A stretch of DNA of 64,000 bases from Halichoerus grypus (GCF_964656455.1 NC_135719.1:10643163-10707162); one strand, 5' to 3'; positions 1 to 12,129 are shown, numbered from the stretch's first letter. Notes: generated by a model from the letters alone, not told the origin. A program made the numbers and translations.

Positions 1-327
1 GGCCCCTAACTTCTGGGACCATGACCTCCTTGACCCTCAATCAGGGGTAATAACTTCTTTTTTTCATGTTTGGGGATTTGTTGGAAAGCGTTTGAAAATG
101 ATGATGTTCTACACAATACTATTATTACAAATTATGAATAATAATGATAGCAAGAAGGGGAGTCTAAAGGTCAGAGTTCCTCAGTGTTTTTCAGAATTTT
201 CAAAGAAAAGAGGACTTTTTCTAGGTCAGTGTTTTTTGAAATGTTATTTAACATGACCCTTGATAGGAAAAAACATTTTACATTGTGAGCCAGAATCCAT
301 ATACATATGTCTGTGTGTATACATATG
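1..327. other. Unique AT-rich intergenic sequence
   Basis: I see no gene, RNA or clear repeat here. The stretch is AT-rich and its reading frames are short and unremarkable. Confidence 0.5.
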
Positions 328-768
328 TATTAGTCAGGGTTCTCCAGAGAAACTGAACCAACATCTATAGAGATTTATTGTAAGATATTGGCTCATGTAA
401 TTTTGGAGGCTGAGAAGGCCCATGATCTGCCATCAGTTGGCTGGAGACCCAAGAGAGCCAATTGTGTAGATTTCAGTCTGAGTCTGAAGAACCAGGCCCA
501 CACCAAAAACAGGAGATTGATGTCCCAGCTCAACAGTCAGGCAGAGAGCAAATCCAAACCTTCCTCCATATTTCTGTTCTAAGCAGGCCCACAACCAATG
601 GGATGGTCTTCACCTGCATTGAGGGGAGGGCAATCTGCTTTATTCAGTCCACTTATTTGAATGTTAATCTCTTTGGGCAACCCTCCCATAGACACACCCA
701 CATACGTTGATCAGATATCTGGACATCCCTTGGCCCAGTGTGACAGACACATAAAATGAACCATCACA
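328..768 (-). mobile_element. ERVL-type solo LTR (MLT2-like)
   Basis: Read on the minus strand, this begins with the TGTGATGGTT-type head and ends in the CTCTGGAGAACCCTGACTAATA-type tail of the mammalian MLT2/ERVL LTR family. Internal phrases such as the GGGCAATCTGCTTTA block also match. It is old and diverged, with no internal retroviral genes beside it, so it is a solo LTR. The short reading frames over it have no coding meaning. The family name is from memory of the consensus. Confidence 0.7.
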
Positions 769-858
769 ACATACAAAAACAAAGGTTTCACAAAATAATA
801 CTTACCTTGGAAGAAAAAAAGGACTCTGATCTTGTCCATTATTTTTTATACTACTTGA

Positions 859-1007
859 AATAAAATGCTGGTCAGGGGCATCTGGGTGGCTCAGTCAGTT
901 AAGCATCTGCCTTCAGCTCAGGTCATCGTCCCAGGATCTCAGGGTCCCAACGTCTCTCTCTCAAATAAATAAATAAAATCTTTAAAATAAAAATAAAATG
1001 CTGGTCA
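859..1007 (+). mobile_element. CAN-SINE, internally deleted, with target-site duplication
   Basis: The body (875-991) starts with the CAN-SINE head (GGGGCATCTGGGTGGCTCAG) and ends in the CTCTCTCAAATAAATAAATAAAATC tail, but is only 117 bp long, where neighbours are about 190-210 bp. Most of the middle is missing. It is flanked by the exact 16-bp duplication AATAAAATGCTGGTCA at 859-874 and 992-1007. Confidence 0.95.
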
Positions 1008-1075
1008 TAATTTCTGAAATTGATTCAAAAACCACTATTAGGTCACAATTGCTGCTTAAAAAACTAGATTACTAG

Positions 1076-1264
1076 ATCAGGAGTCAGTAGACCCCTGTAA
1101 AGGGCTGGTAGTAAATCTTTTAGGCTTTGCATGCCATAGAGTTTCTGTTGCAGAAAGCAGCCACACCCACTGCATAAATGAATGGGCATGGCTCTGTTTC
1201 AATAAAACTCCATTTACAAATACAGGTGGCCAGCCCACTGGCCACAGTTTACTGACCCCAGGTC
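1076..1264 (+). mobile_element. Nonautonomous hAT-type DNA transposon relic
   Basis: The sequence follows the widespread mammalian element with the phrases GTAAAGGGCTGGTAGTAAAT, TTTTAGGCTTTGCATGCCAT and CAATAAAACTCCATTTACAAA. It ends in a TTTACTGACCCCAG-type terminus that is a diverged reverse complement of its start. This is a fossil copy. I assign the hAT-Charlie class but not the exact subfamily. Confidence 0.65.
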
Positions 1265-2084
1265 TAGATGAACTCAAGTCCTTTAGGTAGAAATGTACTA
1301 AAGGACTAGAAGACTATAATGCAAATAGCCTTAAAAACCATCTGGGTTTCTGAGTCCATTGCAGAGCTGCTAACAACCTCAATTTGGCCTCCTGTATCAA
1401 TCCGCCCTCACACGGAGAGAGAGTTCTTCCAACAGAATAAACAGCCAGCCCTGGGTCCCATGACAAGTTCTTCTCCCGGTGCAAATTAACAAACTGGCAT
1501 CTGGTTGTGAGTTGAAAATTACTGTGAGTCATTGCCCAAGAGCCTGATCAGACCAGAGTTAAAAGAGAAGTCATGTTCCTGCGCCTACAGTACTAAGGAC
1601 CAGATTCCAAAATGTCACATCTCACAATGAACTACCTTCCCTGCCCCACTCCTTCCCCTCTGCAGCAGCCTAGAGAAGCAAGATTGGCAGAATATTAACT
1701 GTGGAAACCAAAACAATCCTACAGTGGAAGGCACAGTTCCTTTATCATTAGGTTTTCATTTAACATTGCATGACTATGAGAGAGGAAACTGCAATGATCA
1801 TTCTGGTGAAGGGTACATTTTTATTTGAAATTTTCTAAAATGCAATTTAAATTATTTTAAAATGTGAATATTCCAGAAAAATCATCTTGTTTCTGTTTCA
1901 AAATGAGCAAAACCCATCCTGGACACCCCGGACACAGACAAGCTGTGGTTCTTGCAACTTGCAATATGGGGAACCAATGACCTTGAACTACTTCCTTTTT
2001 GCCCCTTGCTTAATGCCTAAAGGGCATAGGGTTCATTCTGAGACCACACAGGGGCCAGTAAACTCTTTCATAAGAGACCAGGTA
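1265..2084. other. Unassigned intergenic sequence
   Basis: I recognise no gene or repeat family here. The longest reading frames are about 70-80 codons and show no domain-like pattern. The sequence is AT-rich towards 1800-1880. Confidence 0.4.
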
Positions 2085-2264
2085 ATAAATGATTTAGGTT
2101 TTGCAGGGCCAGAGGCAAAATCAAAGGCATGATGTAGGTATTTATAGAGCCATTTACAATTTAATCATTTAAAAATGTAAAGATCATTCTTAGCTCAAAG
2201 GCTTTACAAAAATGACAGTAGGGCTGCATTTATCCTGTAGGCCATAGTTTGTGAACCCCTGGCT
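2085..2264 (+). mobile_element. Degraded hAT-type DNA transposon relic
   Basis: This resembles the element at 1076-1264 but is more decayed: it has the TTTAGGTTTTGCAGGGCCAGA block, a TCATTCTTAGCTCAAAGGC block and the closing GGCCATAGTTTGTGAACCCCTGG. It is a fossil with no coding potential. Confidence 0.55.
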
Positions 2265-2442
2265 TAGAGGGATAGAGGGCAGGACAGGACCAAGGCAGCA
2301 TTATTTAAGTAGAAAAAAAATGACAGATTTGGCTTTTGGAATTTATGCTTTCAATGTCATTTCCCTTTTTGAAAAGTAGTATTAACCGAAGAGAATTTCT
2401 TATATTGGAATAAAGATATTGACTAAGTTAAAAATTACATGT

Positions 2443-2645
2443 GGGGCACCTGGGTGGCTCAGGTGGTTAAGCGTCTGCCTTCGGCTCAGGTCATGATCTC
2501 CAGGACCTGGGATCAAGCCCCACGTCGGGGGGGGGGGGGGTCCCAGCTCAGTGGGGAGTCTGCTTCTCTCTCTCCCTCTGCCTCTCCCCCTGCTTGTGTG
2601 CTCTCTCTTTCTCTCTAATGAATAAATAAAATCTTTAAAAAAAAA
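2443..2645 (+). mobile_element. CAN-SINE with a 14-G run
   Basis: A full-type CAN-SINE: head GGGGCACCTGGGTGGCTCAG, CT-rich middle and AATAAATAAAATC tail. A run of 14 G at 2527-2540 lies in the body. An imperfect target duplication related to AAAATTACATGTG flanks it (about 2431-2443 and 2659-2671). Confidence 0.93.
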
Positions 2646-2671
2646 TAACTAAGTACATAAAATACATGTGG

Positions 2672-4142
2672 TTAGAAGATTTCAAGGTACAATGAATGAC
2701 ATGGTTAAATTTGCTTATAAATATTCTTTATGATATAATGTACAAATATGGTATTTTAGTATTGTGGGTTTAGGAAAACAAGTCTTCAACAATCAGTTGA
2801 AGACACAAGTATGGTGCTACAGAGTAAAATTCCATGAACATTTCATATTCTTGAGACCCACACGATGAAGTGAGAAAGGGAAATGTTTAGAATCTGGCTA
2901 GTAGAGCAGAAGTCACCATGAACATTGCACCTGTGTGTCCTGTGATGGGACCTTGAGCACATGCTAATGACATATAAAAAGCAAAACCACATGAAGATAA
3001 GGTACAAAGAAAATCAGGGATGAGGAAGGATTCTCGTAGAGGTGGATAAAGAAGAAAGAGTGAAATAGTGGAGAATCTGACTGAAAAATACAAGAAAGAA
3101 ACCCAAGTCCTTGTGAACGAGAGCATTTGGGACCATGAGCCCTTCTGCCAAACCATCCACCTTCATAATTCCACGTGGTCCCATCTGTTCTGCCCATTAT
3201 GATTGCTGAGTAACCTGAGGCAGTGTAACCGGGAAGAGAATCAATTGGGAAATTTTAGTCAAGGAGGGAAGCATGGTCTTGGCTAGGAATAAGACTCAAA
3301 CATCAGGGCTAAAGGATGAGGTGAGGCTCAAAAAGCCAGAAGGAGCAGCAACGTGTAGGCACGCGGGACCTACAATGTGCAGGCATGCAGATGTACGTGC
3401 TGCCGTAGAGGGATGCCTACTGCACAGGAAAGTGATGAGCCTCAAAACTTAAATGACACAACGAATACTGGCTCCAGATGGTTACTCTAAGAAAAACAGA
3501 GCCAGAAATTATAAGAGCATATTTCCCAGGGGATTATCTCAAGATAATTTTGATTATTCACCATTGTTATACTCATAAATACATCTTTGTGTGTGACATC
3601 TACATCACAGATGGCAGACACTTAACAAAAAGTGCTGTCAATAAAAGACAGTCACTAGGTGATCATAGTTCTCTTTTCCCCTGAGCTCAGTTACAGTCTC
3701 AAAATTCTTCCCAACATGGTCCTTCAGTATTCCACTGAGAGTTAATTGTGGTTGTTACATGAAAGGAAACACGTATGCCATCCTAATATGTAGCTTTAGC
3801 TGGTGAGTTTAGATTTTTAGCACAGCATCCACCAAAATTTTATTTTAATTACCACCTTGATTGCTTATTACATTCAGTTCAAGAACTTTACCTGAGTTCA
3901 GCAAGAACTGGTGCCTGGTTGACTTTCAACAAACATTCACACTGAATTTGCCATTTGTTGTCCCATTTGGATAAATGACATAGAGTTTTCAGGTATTGTC
4001 AATCATTATTAGTTTTATTTCCAATGTAAGGATTCCCCCTTCCCCCAAATGATAGAGAGTGCTTAGGATTAAATTGCATTCATCACTGAGGTCTGGAATG
4101 GTATTTGAATTAGGGTTGGTTTTAATTGATTAAAAACTCACT
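2672..4142. other. Unassigned intergenic sequence
   Basis: About 1.5 kb with no gene or repeat family that I can name. Reading frames are under 90 codons, overlap on both strands and carry no recognisable motif. Confidence 0.4.
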
Positions 4143-4381
4143 AGAATTCAGGATCTTTTTTTAATTTTCTTTTTCTAAAAGATTTTATTTATTTATTTGA
4201 GAGAGAGAGAGAGAGAAAGAAGGAGCAGGGGGGAGGGGCAGAGGGAGAGGGAGAAACAGACTCCCCACTGAGCAGGGAGCCTGACATGAGGCTTGATCAT
4301 GGGACTCAGGGATCATGACCTGAGCCGAAGGCAGACACTTAACCAACTGAGCCACCCAGGCGCCCCAGAATTCAGAATCTT
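4143..4381 (-). mobile_element. CAN-SINE (minus) with target-site duplication
   Basis: The body is 4158-4366 in reverse orientation: a T-rich tail, a GA-rich middle, then ACTGAGCCACCCAGGCGCCCC. It is flanked by AGAATTCAGGATCTT (4143-4157) and AGAATTCAGAATCTT (4367-4381), which differ at one base. The site is in unique sequence just upstream of an old L1. Confidence 0.95.
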
Positions 4382-5347
4382 GATGATATTCTTTCTTTGA
4401 TTATTTTTATGGGTTGCACACATTCTAAGACACTCTAGATTTTTCATTCTCCTCACTGAAATACCTGTCACTGAGATAACACCATCCAGTTGCTAAAATC
4501 CCCCTTTACTGAATAAAACTTAAGGGGCAAGATGTTTTCCACTTCTGGTAGAGTAGTTTGTTGTAGACCAATTTTGACTATAGGAATAACTAGAAAATCT
4601 GGTCACAATTCAAACAAAGTCCCGTTTGAAGGCACTGGAAATGTATCAAAGCAGCAGACAAGAGTAGTACATTAATGTGAGCCTGACATTCTATATATTT
4701 TTCCTGTTGAGGCATTTGCTAAGTCTAAAGCAGCTTAGAACCAAGAGACTAAAAAGCAGAGTATAAAGTGGCATCTAAGAGACTGAAAGTTTAGGCAGAG
4801 ATTTTGGTAATCTCATAGAGCTTGGAAGACAGATATTGAAGGTCAGAGCTCATCAAATAGAAGGATCCCTGGTAAACACCCCAGACTTTCAGTTAGAACT
4901 ATAGAAGGGATAAACACTAGGAGTAAAGGTAAGCTGGAAATAGACCATCCCCCGCAAAAACTGAAACCATTGTTCAAACCACTCAATCCCAAACTGGATT
5001 AAAGAGATCTGACCCAATTTTAATTGGCTGCTGGAAAGAAAAAACAAATCCTCTATGGAGAAAGATGTCAGCCAGAGATTCATATGATCTTGATAATTTT
5101 CCACACACAATATTTGACCCTCAGTAAAGAAGTGACTGAACATGCTAGGAGTTAGAAAAGGTAATTAAAAATCAAAAGAGAAGACAGAATAAATGACAAG
5201 CTGGAAGATTTCATTAGAGTTTTTTTAAGAGACTAATGAAATTCTCAAACTGAAAATGTAAAAACTAAAGATTCATTAGTTGAGTTAAGCAGTAAATTAG
5301 ACATAGCAGGAACAGAAAGGATTAGTGAACTGGAAGATAGGTCAATA

Positions 5348-5567
5348 GAAAATATTCAGACTAGGGGCAGCTGGTGGCTCAGTTGGTTAAGCATCCAACT
5401 GTTGATTTCAACTCAGGTTATGATCTCAGGGTCATGAGATCAAGCCCCACGTCAGGCTCCATGCTGGGTATAGAGCCTGCTTAAGATTCTGTCTCTGTGT
5501 CTCCCTCTGCCCCTCCACCCCCTCCCGCTCTAAAAATTTTTTTCAAAAAAAGAAAATATTCAGACTA
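5348..5567 (+). mobile_element. CAN-SINE inserted in old L1
   Basis: The body is 5364-5551. It is flanked by the perfect 16-bp duplication GAAAATATTCAGACTA at 5348-5363 and 5552-5567. The head is slightly altered (GGGGCAGCTGGTGGCTCAG). It lies within the ORF1-like part of the old L1. Confidence 0.95.
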
Positions 5568-6014
5568 AATAATGGAGACAAAAAAAGCATCAAGGTGCAT
5601 AAAAGATTTTATTATACATACAGGTTTCATTAATAAGATTTAATATTTAGATAATTGGTGTACAAGAAGAAAAGGTAGAAATATATGGGACAGAAGCTGT
5701 ATTTGAAGAGATGATAACTGAAAAAAAAAAAAAAAACAGAAAACTGAAGAACTCAAAAAGTTATTTGACCTGTAAGCAGACTTAAAAAAAACAAAAACAA
5801 AACAAAAAAACCTTCCCACAAAGAAAATTCCAAGACAAGATGGCTCCCAGAGCACATAGACTGGATTATCTTCAGTGATAATCCTAGTCCTAAAATTCTG
5901 ACTATAAATAATAGCTGCGTTTTTTCTTATGCATCATAGAGAAGAGCTGTTTCTCCTGTGCACTGCCTGAATTTTTGACCCACAAAATTACGAAGTTAAT
6001 AAATGATTGTTGTT

Positions 6015-6017
6015 TAC

Positions 6018-6052
<35 letters not shown>
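6015..6052. repeat. CA microsatellite
   Basis: An imperfect then perfect (CA)n run inside the old L1. Likely polymorphic in length. Confidence 0.95.
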
Positions 6053-7134
6053 ACCCTCTGAAGAAAGCCCCAAGACCAGATGTCTTCACTGATAAATATT
6101 TCCAAAAATTAAAGGAAGGATCACAACAATCTTAAACAAAATTTTCAGAGAATAGAGTGAACACTTTCTAATTAATATTATGATACCATTATAACCTTGA
6201 TTCCCAAAACTGACAAGACATTCTAAGAAATTAAAATTATAGGTAAGTTTCTCTCATGAACATAGATTAAAAAAACATTAAATAGCAAACTGAGATCAAG
6301 AATATATGAAAAAGATAATACGTTAGGGCTAGTTCAAAGCTTATTCCAGGAATTTAAGGTTGGTTTTAAAACTCAGAAATCAATTCATTATTAATAATTC
6401 TTCCCACTAATATAATAAAGGAGAAAAATAAAATAATTATCTCAATAGATATAGAAAAAAAATTAGACAAAATTCAACTCTGATTCATGAATTAAAAAAT
6501 TAGCAAACCATCTATAAAAAGGAACCTCCTTAAACTGATAAAGAATGTCTACAAAACACCAATAGTAAACATCATATTTAATAATCAACTATTGCAATTT
6601 TTACCAGAGACTAGAAGTAAGACAATGACTGTTCTTTCTCCATTCCTATTGACTTTGTATTAGAAGCTGTGACCATGCAATATATTATTAAATAAAATTC
6701 ATACAGACATATGGACATAACTAAAATAAATATACATGGATTAAAATGGAATAGAAATAAAGCCGTCATTCACAGACAACATGACTGTATACATAGAAAA
6801 TTTAAAAATCTACAAACTATTAAAATTAGTAGGTGAGTTTAGCAAGTTTTTTGGATACAAGGTCAATATCAAAAATAAATTTCATTCCCATATACCAGCA
6901 ACAATTTAAGAAATGAATTAAACAAATAATACTGTGTAGAACACCCAAAAAATTTTCAAATGCCTAAAGCCAAATTAATGGGCAAGACTTCTATAATATA
7001 GAAAGAACAGTATCAAAATAACTTAAAATAAAAACTAAATAATGGGAAGGCTATATTATGTTTCATGGATTAGAAGAGCCACTGATATAAATTTGTAAAT
7101 TTTTCCAAGTTGACCTAAATTCCAGTAGGCTTAT

Positions 7135-7162
7135 TTGTGTGTGTGTGTGTGTGTGTGCGTGT
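7135..7162. repeat. GT microsatellite
   Basis: A short (GT)n run with one GC interruption, inside the old L1. Confidence 0.9.
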
Positions 7163-7814
7163 AAATGAACAATTGGAATTTTGAAATTTGTATGGAAATG
7201 CAGTGATCCATAGGTAGCCAGATAAACTTGAAATATTTCTACCATCAGATATTAAATTATTATAAAGGCATTGTAATTAAGATATTAATTAGTATGAGCA
7301 TAGATAATTGGACCAATGAAACACAATAAGAGTCCAGAGACAGACCCATACACAAAGGGGCACTTGATTTATGACAGAATGAAAAGAGGATGCTGTTAAC
7401 AATAATGATGCCAGATAAGCTGAAAATTTATATGAATAACAACAACAAAAAACAACAACAAAGGAAACCAAAACTTGAGCTTTACCTTAACCCCCATACA
7501 AAACTCAATTTTAAATGAATTATAGAAGATACAGGAGCATATTTTCAGGACTATTCAGTTTGGCAAAGATTTCTTAAACAGCAAAATATAAGCACTACTC
7601 ATAAAGGGACACTGGACGCTATTGAGAGAATGGAATTATAAATCACAGATTTGGAGAATATATTTTAATTCATATTACCAGCAAAAGACTCCTATCCAGA
7701 ATTTAGAAAGAATATACAAATAAGGAAAAGATCGTTAGGAATAATAGAAAATAGAAAAAATCAATAGAAAATGAGCAAAGGATTTGAACAAGCACTTTAA
7801 AGAACATAGAAACC

Positions 7815-8027
7815 GGGGCACCTGGGTGGCTCAGTCGGTTGAGTGTCCGACTCTTGGTTTAGGCTCAGGTAATGATCTCAGGGTCATGAGATTGAGCCCC
7901 ATACCGGGCTCTGCGCTCAACCTGAAGCCTGCTTAAGATCCTCCCTCTCCCTCTGCCCCTCCCCTCCACTCTCTCTCTCAAATAAATAAATAAATAAATC
8001 TTAAATATATATATATATATATATATA
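7815..8027 (+). mobile_element. CAN-SINE with TA-repeat tail
   Basis: The head GGGGCACCTGGGTGGCTCAG is at 7815, followed by the CT-rich middle and AAATAAATAAATAAATC tail. The tail runs into a (TA)n tract at about 8004-8027. It is inserted in the ORF2 part of the old L1, whose sequence resumes after 8035. Confidence 0.9.
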
Positions 8028-8559
8028 CACACCCCTAGGAAAATGCAAATGAAAGCCACAGTAAGATACCACTATACACTCAGAAGAATGGGTAAAAGTA
8101 AAAGGATTAACCATACCAAATACTGATCAGTTGTGGAGAAACTGGATTCTTCATACATCCACAGTGGGAGCAGAAATTAGTACAACCACTTTGGAAAATT
8201 TTTTGGCATTCTGCAAAAGCTGAACATACTTGCGCCCTGTGAGCCAATAGTTCCATTTGCAGGAATAGATGTACCCAGCAGAAACAAACACATAGGTTGA
8301 CCAACAGACATTTCAAGAATATTCACAGTGGCCTTATTTATAATAGCCAAAAATTAGAAACAACCCAAATGTCCATCAATAGTAGAATGTATAAATAAAT
8401 GGAACATTATAGAGCAATGAGATGAATGAGTTCCTTCATGCAAAATATGAGTGAAACTCACAAAGGTAATGAGCAAAAGAACTGCATGATTTCATTTATA
8501 GAAAGTTCAAAAACAGACAAAGCTAATCTATGGTGTCTATAAATCAGGAGGGGGGTAAT

Positions 8560-8870
8560 TTTGGCAGAAAAGTACAGTGGTAATTGGACATGCAGTAGCC
8601 AAATGTCCTGATTTCCCTGGGACTGAGTAACCACTCAGAATTTTCTTTTTTGTTTTTTTCTTTTTTTATATATATTTTATTTTATTTAAATTCAATTAGC
8701 CAGCATATAGTACATCATTAGGTTTTGGTGTAGTGTTCAATGATTGATTAGTTTCGTATAATACCCAGTGCTCATCACATCATGCACCCTCCTTAATGTT
8801 AAAACAGGGTCAATCCCAAGCAAACTGGGATGGTCAGTCACCCTAACCGGCAGGGTCCCAAGAGGTGCCT
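8560..8870. mobile_element. Nested repeats: L1 3' end (minus) inside an older element
   Basis: 8641-8806 is a reverse-strand L1 3' end: a T-rich start, then TTCAATTAGCCAGCATATAG, the TAGTGTTCAATGATTGATTAG block and a CCCAGTGCTCATCACATCATG block. It splits an older repeat whose left half (CAAATGTCCTGATTTCCCTGG) and right half (CAAGCAAACTGGGATGGTCAG) lie on either side and are partly inverted relative to each other. That older repeat in turn interrupts the tail of the surrounding L1. The identity of the middle layer is uncertain. Confidence 0.65.
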
Positions 8871-9109
8871 CTGCTGGGCTGATGAGGTTCTCTTCGTACA
8901 TCTGGGTGGTGGTTACATGGCAATCAATTTGTGGTAAGCTGTCTGGCTAAACATTTATGATTTGTCATCCTCTCTTTTTTCATATATGATTCATTAATTT
9001 ATTTATTAAGCAGTTCAATCTATCTATGGATAAATGTAGAATGATGTAGGGATATGTAGAAAACGAATTGTCCCAAAGTTGTTTGTCGATTAATGTGTGC
9101 TTTTCCTGT

Positions 9110-9520
9110 TGATTGGAAAGGCATCAAACTAATACTTACTATATATTTTATTGGTGCCTACCCCTAGGTAGGCACCATTCCAGGGGCTGGAAATACAAAG
9201 GTGAACAATGCTCCTATTCTCAGGGGACTTCATTCAGGCAGCAAGAACAGGCGATAAACAAGCCCTCGATTATATAACATACTATTAGGTAGATAAGTGT
9301 AACAACAACAACTGTAAGTAAAAAGGTCAATGTAGAGGGTGACCAGGACTGAAATTTAGGAAAGAGCGGTCAGAGAAGGCTGTTCTGTATAAGTGACATT
9401 CAGTGAAAAGACCCGAATGAAGTGAAAGAACAAGCTAATACCTTGGGGGAAAAGAGAAGGAGAATTCCAAATGGAGGGAGCAATGAGTACCAAGTTCCTG
9501 AGATGAGAGCATTAAATCCA
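9110..9520 (-). repeat. Ancient L2-like interspersed repeat
   Basis: This follows the mammalian-wide repeat that runs: variable-length 'GCACCATTCCAGGGGCTGG', 'GTGAACAATGCTCC', an 'ACAGGCGATAAACAAGC' block, a 'GAGAAGGCTGTTCTGTATAAG' block and 'GTACCAAGTTCCTGAGATGAG'. The first part is the reverse of an L2 3' end. I am less sure of the family for the remainder. Related copies are at 12130-12390, 24620-25200 and 48945-49200. Confidence 0.55.
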
Positions 9521-11486
9521 TGGCTTTGGAGACTTATGACAAATAAAACTATTTGTTTAAAGTCTGCTTTCCCACCACCACTGGTGGTTCCATTAGGGCA
9601 GGGATCATACCTGACTTCTCATTCACCAAGTTTTCCCACTATCATGCACTGTGCGTACACTTCCCCAGTACGTATTTGTAGAATGAATAAATTACAGAAC
9701 TGTGTTTTTACATATCCTTCGGTTTGTTCCTGGGCTATCCTTTCTGTCCCAGGAATCTGTGTCTTTGTGCATCAGTTCCACAGTGATTTAAATCCTGGGA
9801 CTTTAGAGTTTGTCTTAACATGTGGTGGGACAGTCGCAGGAGGCAAGATTCAAGCAGTGGGCTATGCCCCGGAGATATAACTGTAGGTAAAAACAGACAG
9901 ATGGTGTCATTGTTCTCACGAGGGTCACATCCTAATAAGATCATGGAGGAAGAAGAACGTAATTTCTCAGGAGAAATTGGCAGCGTTTTCTAGGTCTGAG
10001 GAGTAAATGCATAAAAGCCGGAAATGGGTAGAATATCTTCTCAAGATGGGTAAGCAGGTTTGCAGATCAGACGTCTACATATCTCCGAAATGAGGCTCAG
10101 GTTTTTTATTCTAGGTGAGCTTCTTGGGAGGTCTTTGTAGGTTCTAAAAAGGGTGTGCTATTTCCAGTTCTGAAACCAAGTGGTGAGTGTTAGTATCTGT
10201 GAAACAGAGCCCAGAATAAATTCATGCTGAGATTGGATGACCAGTGTGGTGCACGGTGTGATCCGTTCATCTGATCCTCCTGAAGTAGCAGCAACACAAA
10301 CAGCTCAGATGGTTCCCCTGTGCCCTTCCTTTGAACCAGTGCAGGTCTGGGGCCCAAGGGTTAAGGGTGGATTTAAAAAATTAAACAGCTATCTGAGAAT
10401 GTTCCAGGTGATAACCCAGTTGTGCCCCTTGGCGGGGGCTAGCTTCTCCACTGCCCCAGTCGGGGTAGTGTTGCAGGCTGCCCCAGATTTTAGAGGGTGA
10501 GATGGCCAAAGGTACAAATGTCACTGTCCCTGGCTAGGTGAGGATGCCAAGGCAGATTTAGAAACCTCATCAACCCCGTGCGCAGGAGGGCAATGAGGCA
10601 TGTATTTTAGTCTTTGCACCTTGGTTGCAAATATTTCCAATATTTTGAGTTTATGTTGTGCTCTCTCACCACAAGCTTCTACTCCATTAGGTGAGACTGG
10701 TCACTTTTACTTTGTATTTCATAGTTTGGTGTAAAGTTTGATTCTGACCAAATTTTCATAACCCAAATCATGCCCCATATCATCTTCAGAGACCATTTAA
10801 GTCAATGGAGCTGTTTTACAATGCAAATTACTACCCAGTTTTGCATGTTTGGGTTTTAAAAGCCCAGCTTTTGTAATGCAAGATATAACCGCAATGAGGT
10901 CTCACCTCCCTGGTTTTTGCAGGCAAGCCTGGATGCTCCACAGGGGGAGGGAGCAGCCCATCAGCTGGAGATCTCAGAAAGGTGGGAAAAGAGACTGGCT
11001 GGTTTCTGTATTCATCAGCAGGCTATTATCCTGGTGTGGACTCGTTATCTGAGCTTCATTGTCCTCTCCATCCATTTGTGTTCAGATTCTCATCTTGCAG
11101 GGAAAAGGGATTTATCCCAGGGTCTTGGGATGAAAAGCATCCTTGGCCCTTCCTGGACTCTCTCCCTTACTCCTGGGAACAATAATACTTCCATGGAAGA
11201 GTGTGTTGAGTATTAAGTGCCTGGAGGACTTCGAGCCAGCAGACAGCACTCCCAGAGCACCGTGCAGTCCCCATCTTCCTGACCAGAGCCTGTTGCTGGA
11301 CTTGCTCTTGTCAGATACCAGGCTGTGACCTTCCAGGGGGCAAGAAATCCTCTGTAGTTCCATTCGGGTGCATGCCCATTGAAGTGAACACATTAGGCAG
11401 ATGAGATTTGGCTGGTGGACAATGAAATGGAGCTGGTCCACCACCTCCTTCATATGGACACTGGACTTCTATTAGCACATGAAGTT
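9521..11486. other. Unassigned intergenic sequence
   Basis: About 2 kb without recognised repeats. It holds several overlapping frames, the longest 152 codons (9422-9880, starting in the L2-like repeat). None has a domain-like composition, and frames overlap on both strands between 10.8 and 11.5 kb. I do not call a gene. Confidence 0.4.
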
Positions 11487-11493
11487 TACAGTG

Positions 11494-11595
11494 ATTTTTT
11501 TTTAAAGTAATCTCTATCCCCAACGTGGGGCTCGAACTCATGACCCCAAGATCAAGAGTCCCATGCCCTACGGACTGAGTCAGCCAGGTGCCCCT
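11494..11595 (-). mobile_element. Short tRNA-only CAN-type SINE (minus)
   Basis: About 100 bp in reverse: T-rich tail, TAAAGTAATCTCTATCCCCAA, GGGGCTCGAACTCATGACCC (B-box-like) and ACTGAGTCAGCCAGGTGCCCC. It lacks the CT-rich middle of the longer CAN-SINEs. The same form occurs at 42214-42320 on the plus strand. Confidence 0.85.
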
Positions 11596-11599
11596 ATAT

Positions 11600-12129
11600 T
11601 GATTTTTTTTAACTGCTGCATCACATGATTTACAAATATGACACAAAAGATTACTTTAGACCTTCATTTTCAAGTGGAATACCCTGAGAATAGGTCTTCC
11701 GTTCTTATTGACCTCCATGTGCCTTATTAAAAATTAAGAGCTTCTAATTTATATGGGTATACAGAGCACATATTTGTCTCCTTTCATTCTCCAGAGCTGA
11801 CTAAAATAGGAGAGAAGTACAAAAAGGGTTAAACCACTATCAGTAAAGAAATAGACTGGGGAGGGTAGGAATTAAGAACAACATGGCCAATGAGAAATTT
11901 CTAATACTTTCCAGAAGGCCAAAGCCAATGGGAGCATTTGATAAATGGAACAATGTGGAAAAGCAGGAGTCAGGATTAAATCATACCAGTCATCATAGAT
12001 TTAATTTTTGGTGGTTTGGGAGAGAGGGAATCTGGGATCCTGCCCCCATCTAAGGAGCAGCCGTGGAAATCCCAGATCTTTATCTTGACAAACAGAGCCG
12101 TGGGCAAACTCGATTTAGCTTTGATTTCC
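11600..12129. other. Unassigned intergenic sequence
   Basis: No gene or named repeat seen. It lies between a short SINE and an ancient L2-like repeat. Confidence 0.4.

Larger units (their letters stand above)
4520..8975 (+). mobile_element. Old, decayed L1 (L1M-type), sense strand, internally deleted
   Basis: 5150-5360 and 5552-5640 resemble the L1 5'/ORF1 region (the motif GAACTGGAAGATAGGTCAATAGAA). 6150-8540 follows the second half of ORF2 and the 3' end: AACCTTGATTCCCAAAACTGACAA, TTATTCCAGGAATTTAAGGTTGG, and the TGGAAAATTTTTTGGCATTCTGC and AATAGCCAAAAATTAGAAACA blocks. 8870-8970 matches the L1 tail (CATCTGGGTGGTGGTTACAT). The reading frame is destroyed by many stops and indels. Two CAN-SINEs and a stack of other repeats (8560-8870) are inserted in it. 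The left boundary is approximate. Confidence 0.8.

Noticed and set aside
6015..8027. Microsatellites near 6.03, 7.14 and 8.01 kb as a regulatory cluster
   Set aside because: Each lies in or beside L1 or SINE sequence and is readily explained as repeat-tail or slippage growth.
9422..9880. 152-codon plus frame as a gene
   Set aside because: It begins inside an ancient L2-like repeat and has no domain pattern. This length is expected by chance in 64 kb.
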